Part shown: positions 8,244 through 13,078 of the stretch, one piece after another | How the letters are laid out: the number at the start of each line of letters is the position of its first letter | Numbering within the stretch: the stretch's first letter is position 1 | DNA from: Candidatus Cloacimonadota bacterium | Lineage (GTDB): Bacteria; Cloacimonadota; Cloacimonadia; Cloacimonadales; TCS61 | Direction: 5' to 3' | DNA: 13,078 nt | NCBI GenBank assembly: GCA_030668345.1 | Contig: DAOUUD010000029.1 | Span: 1 to 13,078, forward strand | The notes under the pieces: generated by a model | Database searches by the model: none | The model's input: the letters and a program-made list of their open reading frames with translations, nothing else | Told to the model about the DNA's origin: nothing | Translations under genes and position numbers: made by a program

Positions 8244-8543
8244 CTAAACAATTAAGCTCAATATTCCCTTTGCAAAATTCGAATCATTTACAGTGATAAT
8301 TCCAGTTTCACGTATTTTAAATGTACTCCCAAAATTCTTTTTGGTACTTAATTCTATACTCTTCACATTATTAGCTTGAACCATTTCAATCAGATTTTTC
8401 CGAGTATTATGGGAAAGGTCGGAAGCATAGATCACAAGTTTTGCATGAGAGCTAAAACAGGAGCGCTCACAAGCATCAAAGCCAAACTGCATTTTACCTG
8501 CCTTCCTGGCTAAATGCAATAAATTTAAGATCTTATCTTCCAT
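8244..8543 (-). CDS. L7Ae-family RNA-binding protein, YlxQ type
   Basis: A 99-residue L7Ae/L30e-fold protein of the YlxQ (RplGB) group, which binds kink-turn RNA and is normally encoded between ylxR and infB. It shows the family start LLHLARKAGKMQFGFDAC (8-25), a hydrophobic KLVIYASDLS strand-turn (35-44) and a C-terminal GIITVNDSNFAKGIL. The start is the ATG at 8541-8543, with AGAGG at 8551-8555 seven bases upstream. A TTG two codons earlier is less likely. The gene overlaps the end of ylxR by 11 bases. The exact RNA partner is unknown in most species. Family assignment is firm; no functional name beyond YlxQ is justified. Confidence 0.88.
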   Translation of the reverse strand: MEDKILNLLHLARKAGKMQFGFDACERSCFSSHAKLVIYASDLSHNTRKNLIEMVQANNVKSIELSTKKNFGSTFKIRETGIITVNDSNFAKGILSLIV

Positions 8544-8778
8544 CTTCAATCCTCTTTGTTTTCTTCAAATATTTACTCAACCACTTTTCCAGTTTCAGTA
8601 AACATTCATTATTATTACAAATATAATAACCACGGCATGCCAATTTTTTCCCCATATCGAATACAATTTCTCTATCGATAATAGCAAACCGCATTAACTC
8701 ATCCTGTCTTGTTTTATTTTTGCAAATCACACAGCTGCGTTCGGGTATATGCCCTGCTTTGGATGATCTGTTCGGCAT
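8533..8778 (-). CDS. ylxR: YlxR / RnpM family nucleic-acid-binding protein (DUF448)
   Basis: An 81-residue basic protein of the YlxR (DUF448) family. In Bacillus and related bacteria this family has been linked to RNase P RNA and named RnpM. Visible features are the opening PERSCVIC with a Cys16-x2-Cys19 pair, the strand RFAIIDREIVFDMGKK and the signature CRGYYIC (48-54), which replaces the commoner GRGAYVC. A further Cys59 and a lysine-rich tail follow. Four well-placed cysteines suggest a metal site, but that is inference. The ATG shares one base with the nusA stop (TAATG) and has no good Shine-Dalgarno, so it probably depends on translation termination of nusA. It overlaps the next gene by 11 bases. 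Confidence 0.93.
   Translation of the reverse strand: MPNRSSKAGHIPERSCVICKNKTRQDELMRFAIIDREIVFDMGKKLACRGYYICNNNECLLKLEKWLSKYLKKTKRIEDGR
8551..8555 (-). promoter_or_regulatory. Ribosome binding site deciding the ylxQ-type start
   Basis: AGAGG on the minus strand, inside the last codons of ylxR, lies seven bases before the ATG at 8543. It favours that ATG over the TTG at 8549, which would sit too close to this site. Confidence 0.6.
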
Positions 8779-10010
8779 TAGAAATACTTTGATGATTCCT
8801 TGATCTTAGTAGCTGTTTTTTTGCCCAGACCTTCCAGGTTGCATAATTCTTCAGTGCTGGCTTCATAAATATCCTGAACAGATGTATAACCGTGCCTTTT
8901 CAGGACATCTGCAATTTTGGAGGTTACACCGTCAAGATCACTTACATGGCTGGTGATCCTTCTTTCTTCGGAAATCTTGTCTTCAAATTCTTCTTCCGTA
9001 TATATATCGAGTTTGAAGTCAGTTAATTTTGCTGCCAGTTTTACATTTTTTCCCTTTTTCCCGATAGCCAGGTTTTTATTGGTATCATTCACGATGACAC
9101 GGGCAAATTTTCCTCTTTCAGCTAAATAAACTTTCTCGACGAGATCCGGTCCAATAGCGTTGGCTATCAACTGCTCGGGAGATTCATCCCACAGGACGAT
9201 ATCGATCAACTCGCCATTTAATTCTTTTCGAATGGATTCGATACGAACACCATGCGGACCAAGACAAGCTGCAGTAGCATCTATCTGGCTATCCAGTGAA
9301 TGAACCGCTACTTTTGTTCGCATACCTGGTTCACGAACGATCTTCTTAATTTCTACTTCACCTGCATTGATCTCCGGTATTTCTGCTTCAAATAATTTCT
9401 TTACAAATTCTGGCCTGGTTCTGGACAAAAGAACTATAACATCATTCTTGCGTTTACGAATGTTTATAACATAGGCACGGATCATTTCACCTATTTTGTA
9501 ATACTCATCCTCGATCTGTTCATCTTTTGAGAGAAGGGCATCCGCATAGCCGATGTCAATCAGGTATCCATTATAATCATCTTTGCTTACCTTACCCGAA
9601 ACAATCTGATGTTTCTGGTTCTCATAATCGTACATAATGCGGTCTTCTTCCAGTACTTTGATCCTTTCCAGGATAGCTTTACGGGCATTTTTTATTACTT
9701 TAGGCTCAAAATCGGAAATAGGAATAACAACAGGAAATGTATTACCCAATTCGAGATTTTCATCGTACATTCTGGCTTCTTCCAGAGATATCTCACCCAG
9801 TGACATATCGCGTTCCACCACGATCTTATTGAACTTGGCAGCTACCTTGTTTGAATCAAAATCAGTTATTATTTCTAAATCATTTTCAATTAACAGCTTC
9901 TTAGAAATAGCCTGATATAAACCATCTTTAATGATCTCTGCCAGCTTGTCTTTATCAAGTTGTTTTAAACTTGCTAATTCAGACAGAGAACCCATTAAGT
10001 TTAAACTCAT
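8778..10010 (-). CDS. nusA: Transcription termination/antitermination factor NusA
   Basis: NusA binds RNA polymerase and nascent RNA and modulates pausing, intrinsic termination and antitermination. The 410-residue protein has the polymerase-binding N-terminal domain (1-130), an S1 domain (about 135-200) and KH1 with GPHGVRIESI (251-260). KH2 has AIGKKGKNVKLAAKL (315-329). A single helix-hairpin-helix-rich tail (360-410) contains LEGLGKKTATKI. It is longer than the minimal Bacillus-type protein and shorter than E. coli NusA, which has two acidic repeats. The ATG has AAGGAG about six bases upstream. It lies 17 bases after rimP. Because the rimP leader contains a terminator hairpin, NusA may regulate its own operon. 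Confidence 0.98.
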   Translation of the reverse strand: MSLNLMGSLSELASLKQLDKDKLAEIIKDGLYQAISKKLLIENDLEIITDFDSNKVAAKFNKIVVERDMSLGEISLEEARMYDENLELGNTFPVVIPISDFEPKVIKNARKAILERIKVLEEDRIMYDYENQKHQIVSGKVSKDDYNGYLIDIGYADALLSKDEQIEDEYYKIGEMIRAYVINIRKRKNDVIVLLSRTRPEFVKKLFEAEIPEINAGEVEIKKIVREPGMRTKVAVHSLDSQIDATAACLGPHGVRIESIRKELNGELIDIVLWDESPEQLIANAIGPDLVEKVYLAERGKFARVIVNDTNKNLAIGKKGKNVKLAAKLTDFKLDIYTEEEFEDKISEERRITSHVSDLDGVTSKIADVLKRHGYTSVQDIYEASTEELCNLEGLGKKTATKIKESSKYF

Positions 10011-10027
10011 AACTACTCCTTTCCAAT

Positions 10028-10477
10028 CTATTTCTTATAATCAAAATAGGTTCTTGCTTTTTTTATCTGGGAAAATCTTATTTCACAGTTCTGTCCGTCA
10101 AACTCCATCTTAATGGAATCCGGAAGAACTTCCAATAAAGTTCCGATCTCTGTTTTGCTTTTTTCATTATAACTGAAAGTGATCTTAACTTTTTCTCCAA
10201 TTGCACTTACATAATGTTTCTTCAGCTTCAGGTCTCTTTCTAATCCGGGCGAGGAAACTTCCAGAAAATAACGCTCTTCGATAAAGTCTTCTTCTTCCAG
10301 AATATTAGAAATTTTATTGCTTACGATCTTACACACATCGATAGTTACTCCACTTACCTTAGTGATATAAATCACTATGATCAAGCCTTTTGCTGCTCGT
10401 TTCAGTTCCACGTCGTAAAGAGCGACATTTTGCTGAGCACAGATCTCTTTTGCTATCTGTTCGATCCTTCCAATCAT
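10028..10477 (-). CDS. rimP: Ribosome maturation factor RimP
   Basis: RimP is needed for early 30S subunit assembly and binds ribosomal protein S12. The 149-residue protein has the family's alpha/beta N-terminal domain (NVALYDVELKRAAKGLIIVIYI), the DUF150 signature LEVSSPGLERDL (72-83) and a C-terminal SH3-like barrel ending in IRFSQIKKARTYFDY. The ATG (10475-10477) is preceded by AAGGATAAG, a usable Shine-Dalgarno. It is the first gene of the ten-gene run and receives its control signals from the 252-base region to its right. The order rimP-nusA supports the identification. Confidence 0.95.
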   Translation of the reverse strand: MIGRIEQIAKEICAQQNVALYDVELKRAAKGLIIVIYITKVSGVTIDVCKIVSNKISNILEEEDFIEERYFLEVSSPGLERDLKLKKHYVSAIGEKVKITFSYNEKSKTEIGTLLEVLPDSIKMEFDGQNCEIRFSQIKKARTYFDYKK

Positions 10478-10502
10478 AACTTATCCTTACATCAAAACAC
10501 AC

Positions 10503-10508
10503 ATTATA
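10503..10508 (-). promoter_or_regulatory. Candidate rimP-proximal -10 box
   Basis: A perfect TATAAT on the minus strand, 26 bases upstream of the rimP ATG. No good -35 box lies 16-18 bases upstream. That position is occupied by the 9-bp palindrome at 10514-10536, which could be an operator. Sequence match only. Confidence 0.35.
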
Positions 10509-10513
10509 CTAAT

Positions 10514-10536
10514 AAACCACTGAATAACAGTGGTTT
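10514..10536. promoter_or_regulatory. Perfect 9-bp inverted repeat upstream of rimP
   Basis: AAACCACTG (10514-10522) and CAGTGGTTT (10528-10536) around the loop AATAA. On the minus strand it overlaps where a -35 box for the TATAAT at 10503-10508 would be, so it could be an operator. In RNA from a more distant promoter it would form a second leader hairpin. It has no run of T long enough for a convincing terminator. Confidence 0.55.
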
Positions 10537-10548
10537 CGCATACAAATC

Positions 10549-10576
10549 AAAAAAATGCTGACTTTATCGTCAGCGT
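10549..10576 (-). terminator. Intrinsic terminator in the rimP-nusA operon leader (candidate attenuator)
   Basis: On the minus strand, GCTGAC (10574-10569) pairs perfectly with GTCAGC (10562-10557) around a 6-base loop. After one A come seven T (10555-10549). It points toward rimP, and no minus-strand gene lies between it and the divergent gene at 10730. It therefore either ends a short leader transcript of the operon (attenuation) or a small RNA. The plus-strand reading lacks a T tract next to the stem. Confidence 0.7.
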
Positions 10577-10596
10577 GATAATATGCGTCTTTTTCC

Positions 10597-10615
10597 TTCT
10601 AAACTCGGTTTAGAA
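10597..10615. promoter_or_regulatory. Perfect 8-bp dyad in the divergent control region
   Basis: TTCTAAAC (10597-10604) and GTTTAGAA (10608-10615) around TCG. In minus-strand RNA the neighbouring U run and GGAAA could extend the stem to about 13 pairs with two G-U pairs. It could be a protein-binding dyad or a leader hairpin upstream of the terminator. Confidence 0.45.
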
Positions 10616-10664
10616 AAAAATTCACTATCTTTCTGTCAAGCGTAATCTATTATGTGAATATATT

Positions 10665-10694
10665 ATTATAATTGTTTTGACAAATCAAATTCAA
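10665..10694 (-). promoter_or_regulatory. Candidate distal promoter of the rimP operon
   Basis: On the minus strand TTGAAT (10694-10689), an 18-base spacer and TATAAT (10670-10665). A start near 10658 would give a leader of about 180 bases containing all three hairpins of this region. A TTGACA at 10639-10634 is also present but lacks a good -10 box. Sequence match only. Confidence 0.35.
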
Positions 10695-10705
10695 AATAGA
10701 TTCTT
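10677..10705 (+). promoter_or_regulatory. Candidate promoter of the nitrilase/beta-helix pair
   Basis: A perfect TTGACA (10677-10682) on the plus strand with a poor ATTCTT 17 bases later. It is the best-placed -35 box before the gene at 10730. The weak -10 keeps confidence low. Confidence 0.3.
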
Positions 10706-10729
10706 AATCCTGATCTATCGGAGGTAAGA

Positions 10730-11527
10730 ATGAAGTATAAAGTTGGAGTATGCCAATTTGGACCAAAACTATTTGATATTGATTACAATCTAAACAGAAT
10801 GAAGAAGCTCTTAGAACCAGTTAATGCAGATCTGATTGTGCTTCCCGAACTTGCAGCATCCGGTTATCTTTTTAATAATACAAAAGAATTAAAAAAAATG
10901 TCTGAATCTTCCAGGGATGGACATACAGCAAAGCTTTTTAAAAAATTAGCAAAAGAAAAAAACACCAGTTACGTTGTGGGATTTGCTGAAAAAGCAGATG
11001 ATAAGTTTTTCAACTCGGCTATGTTGGTAAATCCTGATGGTAGCATATTTATCTATCGTAAAACACAGCTTTTTTTTGAAGAAAAAAAATGGTTTGAACC
11101 GGGCAATACAGGTTTTAAAATATTCAAGGCAAAAAGAGGAATACAAATTGGAATGATGGTATGTTTTGATTGGATCTTCCCCGAATGTGCCAGAACATTA
11201 GCTTTGAAAGGAGCACAAATAATTGCTCATCCTTCCAACCTGGTTTTACCCTGGTGCCAGCAGGCAATGATAACCCGTTCCATAGAAAACCGGGTCTTTT
11301 CTATAACTGCAAACCGCACGGGAACTGAAAGAAATGCTGAAAAAGAATTAACATTTACAGGAATGAGCCAGATCATCAATCCCAGAGGAGAAATTATTAA
11401 AAGATTAAATGAGTTTGAAGAATCCGTTGATATTGCAGAAATAGATCCGGAAGAAGCAAATGATAAAAAAGCTACTGTACATAATGATGTATTTACAGAT
11501 AGAAGAACGGAGATGTATGAATTATGA
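10730..11527 (+). CDS. Carbon-nitrogen hydrolase (nitrilase superfamily)
   Basis: A 265-residue cytosolic enzyme of the nitrilase superfamily, which hydrolyses non-peptide C-N bonds (amides, carbamoyl groups, nitriles). The Glu-Lys-Cys triad is visible: Glu40 in LIVLPELAASGY, Lys111 in IYRKTQLFF and Cys145 in MMVCFDWIFPE. Glu118 and the HPSNLVLP and SIENRVFSITANRTGTE stretches also match. The single-domain length fits the amidase-like branches; the substrate cannot be told from sequence alone. The ATG has GGAGG at 10720-10724, five bases upstream, a strong site. The stop overlaps the start of the beta-helix gene by four bases (ATGA), so the two are co-translated. T8 and A8 runs (11070-11077 and 11082-11089) sit in codons just after Lys111. 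Confidence 0.93.
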   Translation: MKYKVGVCQFGPKLFDIDYNLNRMKKLLEPVNADLIVLPELAASGYLFNNTKELKKMSESSRDGHTAKLFKKLAKEKNTSYVVGFAEKADDKFFNSAMLVNPDGSIFIYRKTQLFFEEKKWFEPGNTGFKIFKAKRGIQIGMMVCFDWIFPECARTLALKGAQIIAHPSNLVLPWCQQAMITRSIENRVFSITANRTGTERNAEKELTFTGMSQIINPRGEIIKRLNEFEESVDIAEIDPEEANDKKATVHNDVFTDRRTEMYEL

Positions 11528-12747
11528 AAAAACATCACATAACATTGATCCTTTTTTTTCTTATCCTGGTCTTAAGTTTCTTTTTAAACAAACCGATGAA
11601 AGTTATCTATGTGAAAACATCCTATCATCTGGAAAAAATATTCCGCAAACCACAAAAATCACTAATCGTTCGACTGGCACCTGGTAAATACAATTTAACG
11701 GCTGTATCTTTTATCGATTCTACCTGCGGAAACTGCCAGGAACCCGATACACCTGTATCTGCAACTTACGGATTGAAAATCTCAGGTAAGAATATAACAA
11801 TATCCGGTCCGGAAGACCGTTCTGCTGTTATCTATACGAATTCCGGTTATGGTCTGTACATCAAAGACTGCGAAAAAGGCATACTGGAAAACTTAACTAT
11901 TACCGGTGGCATTCGCGATTCTGCTGCTTTTGCCAGCGATGCTGCAATTGTTGTTTCAAACAGCAGTGTTACTATCAGGAATAATAAGATAACCGGTAAC
12001 CTGGGAGATTCACTGATGATAGCCAAAAATATTTCCGGTATTATGGGGATCTGCGGAAGGGAAAACTCTGTTCTTACCATTATTAACAACGAAATATCGG
12101 GTAATTCCTGGGATGGCATTGCACTCTATCGTGATTCCGAAGCTGTGATCGAGGAAAATATCATCGATGGCATCGATAAGGCACGCGGCAATATTCCCGG
12201 TGGTGGAAGAGGAGTTGCCATCGGGGTAACCTGGAATGCAAAAGCACGCATTGCTAATAACCTGATCCGTCGTTACTGGAAAGGTATAGGAATATTTGTG
12301 GATGCCCGTGTAACCGCTCGCAGCAACATATTGGAAGATCTTATTACCTGGGGTATAGCATTATGGGATGCCGATAAAGGTGAGCCTTTCGCTGAAATTT
12401 CCAACAATATCATCTATAATACCGGAGCAATGGGTGCTTCTATCACTTCGCATACAGAAAAAAACCCGGGTTATTTCAGCGGTAATATTATAATTCAAAC
12501 CGCCCGGGATTCAACCTACGACTCTCCCGAATATTATGGCTATCAATGTGCTCTGGCAGAACACTCGATCCCGGAAAACTTTCTAATAGAGAATAACCTC
12601 TTTTATGAAAACCGCCGTGCTACCGACGATCTGCCCGACTACGATATTGGAGTTACCAGATTCTTTAAGGAGTTACGCTTGAGAAAAGAATGGATAAAGA
12701 AGATACCTGTACTTGAAAAATCGGAGTTTTATCAGGAATTTATGTGA
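11524..12747 (+). CDS. Right-handed beta-helix protein with N-terminal membrane segment
   Basis: A 407-residue protein of unknown function. Residues 6-21 form a hydrophobic segment after MKKHH, either an uncleaved anchor or a signal peptide. I see no clear cleavage motif and no lipobox. From about residue 85 to 365 it shows parallel beta-helix (PbH1-type) coils with repeated asparagine-ladder turns, such as RNNKITGN, INNEISGN, ANNLIRR, SNNIIYN and ENNLFYEN, as in NosD-like and polysaccharide-lyase-like proteins. No lyase catalytic residues can be assigned. Cys68 and Cys71 form a CGNC motif before the helix. The C-terminal 30 residues are charged and helical. The start overlaps the nitrilase stop (ATGA), with GGAG (11509-11512) rather far upstream, so coupling is likely. 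It ends by overlapping the convergent trmFO by eight bases. Confidence 0.85.
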   Translation: MKKHHITLILFFLILVLSFFLNKPMKVIYVKTSYHLEKIFRKPQKSLIVRLAPGKYNLTAVSFIDSTCGNCQEPDTPVSATYGLKISGKNITISGPEDRSAVIYTNSGYGLYIKDCEKGILENLTITGGIRDSAAFASDAAIVVSNSSVTIRNNKITGNLGDSLMIAKNISGIMGICGRENSVLTIINNEISGNSWDGIALYRDSEAVIEENIIDGIDKARGNIPGGGRGVAIGVTWNAKARIANNLIRRYWKGIGIFVDARVTARSNILEDLITWGIALWDADKGEPFAEISNNIIYNTGAMGASITSHTEKNPGYFSGNIIIQTARDSTYDSPEYYGYQCALAEHSIPENFLIENNLFYENRRATDDLPDYDIGVTRFFKELRLRKEWIKKIPVLEKSEFYQEFM

Positions 12748-13078
12748 TTTGACATATTCCTTTCAAATCCCCAATCGCTCTCTCTGCTAATTTTTCCTTC
12801 TTTAATCTTTTATCTTTGATCTTTTCTTTAAGTGGTGGCAGCAAACCGAAGTTGGCATTCATGGGTTGGAAGTTCTTGTTTTCTGTAATCAAATGTCTCC
12901 AGAGTTGACCGGAGATAGTGGTTTTTGGAAGTAACTCGACCAGCATGGTCGAACTTTTCTTCTCGTTCCCACGACAGCCATGCGGCATCGCGTGGAAGCC
13001 CTCTTTGAGAATGCCAAGTTTCTGCAAAACTCCTGTTTTGCTCGAAACATTTTTCATATCCATTATTGATAACAAACC
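12740..13078 (-). CDS. trmFO: C-terminal part of TrmFO, tRNA (uracil-54) methyltransferase, partial, with repeat-derived insert
   Basis: TrmFO makes 5-methyluridine at tRNA position 54 using methylene-tetrahydrofolate and FAD. Only the end is present. The segment LPKTTISGQLWRHLI, then NFQPMNANFGLLPPL and KKEKLAERAIGDL match the conserved TrmFO C terminus. The frame continues without a stop to the window edge, where GLLSIMDMK resembles the family's SGLL-type helix that normally precedes this region by about 18 residues. Here the distance is about 49 residues, and the extra stretch (codons between about 13048 and 12931) is encoded by a palindromic repeat. ATGs at 13063 and 13057 could instead mark a short separate ORF if the gene is broken. 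The stop overlaps the convergent beta-helix gene by eight bases. C-terminal identity is firm; intactness of the gene is not proven. Confidence 0.82.
   Translation of the reverse strand, partial: GLLSIMDMKNVSSKTGVLQKLGILKEGFHAMPHGCRGNEKKSSTMLVELLPKTTISGQLWRHLITENKNFQPMNANFGLLPPLKEKIKDKRLKKEKLAERAIGDLKGICQIT
12931..12952. repeat. Palindromic repeat module, copy 2
   Basis: GTAA plus CTCGACCA / TGGTCGA around GCA, identical to 1297-1318 at 21 of 22 positions. The stem is 7 bp here because the last pair is lost (A for G at 12953). It encodes the residues VEL immediately before LPKTT of TrmFO. Confidence 0.75.
13018..13048. repeat. Nested stem-loop module of the composite repeat
   Basis: Inner stem GCAAAAC (13024-13030) / GTTTTGC (13035-13041) with loop TCCT, and outer stem GTTTC (13018-13022) / GAAAC (13044-13048). 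The 12 base pairs are interrupted only by a small internal loop (1 and 2 bases). Confidence 0.65.

Larger units (their letters stand above)
12931..13048. repeat. Composite palindromic repeat inside the trmFO frame
   Basis: Three hairpin modules in series: the palindrome shared with the left end (12931-12952), an imperfect hairpin starting CGTTCCCACG and closing with CGTGGAA (about 12965-12997), and a nested stem-loop (13018-13048). Its left edge falls inside the Leu codon just before the conserved PKTT of TrmFO. All three stem-loops lie within one uninterrupted reading frame. The right boundary is a guess from the end of the last stem. Confidence 0.65.

Noticed and set aside
10478..10729. tRNA gene or riboswitch in the divergent spacer (E. 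coli has an initiator tRNA gene before rimP)
   Set aside because: No cloverleaf, T-loop consensus or conserved riboswitch core is visible. Only simple hairpins and promoter-like boxes are present.
12746..12769. GATTTG / CAAATC hairpin after the beta-helix stop as a terminator
   Set aside because: The 6-bp A+T-rich stem with a 12-base loop and no following T tract is too weak.
12740..13075. Free-standing 111-residue hypothetical protein
   Set aside because: The C-terminal 60 residues are unmistakably TrmFO and the frame is open to the window edge, so a partial trmFO is the simpler call. A broken gene remains possible.

Overview
The window is a compact, A+T-rich bacterial chromosome segment with 14 protein genes and no RNA genes or complete transposons that I can see. 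The core is a ten-gene run on the minus strand (about 10477 down to 1345): rimP, nusA, ylxR (rnpM), a ylxQ-type L7Ae protein, infB, rbfA, an nrnA-like DHH phosphoesterase, truB, ribF and radA. The genes touch, overlap by 1 to 11 bases or are separated by at most 17, so this is almost certainly one operon. It combines 30S maturation (RimP, RbfA), transcription termination/antitermination (NusA), RNase P/RNA-binding accessory proteins (YlxR, YlxQ), translation initiation (IF2), turnover of short RNA (NrnA), tRNA pseudouridylation (TruB), FMN/FAD synthesis (RibF) and recombination repair (RadA). The rimP-to-ribF order is the one known from Firmicutes and many other phyla, so it does not identify the organism. 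Low G+C, TPR and beta-helix proteins and interspersed palindromic repeats would fit an uncultured bacterium such as a Cloacimonadota-like lineage, but that is a low-confidence inference.

Left of the operon, on the plus strand and converging with radA, is a TPR-repeat protein (3-1238). It is followed by a strong, roughly bidirectional intrinsic terminator (1267-1292) and two short tandem palindromes (1297-1340).

Right of the operon is a 252-base divergent control region (10478-10729). It holds three perfect inverted repeats. One of them, read in the rimP direction, is a textbook intrinsic terminator in what would be the leader of the nusA operon, which suggests attenuation or NusA autoregulation. 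Reading rightward on the plus strand are a nitrilase-superfamily hydrolase (10730-11527) and a translationally coupled, membrane-anchored or exported right-handed beta-helix protein (11524-12747).

The right edge carries the C-terminal end of trmFO on the minus strand (12740 to beyond 13078). Its reading frame runs without a stop through a composite palindromic repeat (about 12931-13048). One module of that repeat is nearly identical to the palindrome beside radA at 1297-1318. This looks like an in-frame palindromic element inside a conserved tRNA-modification enzyme, comparable in concept to the Rickettsia palindromic elements, and it is the most unusual feature of the window.
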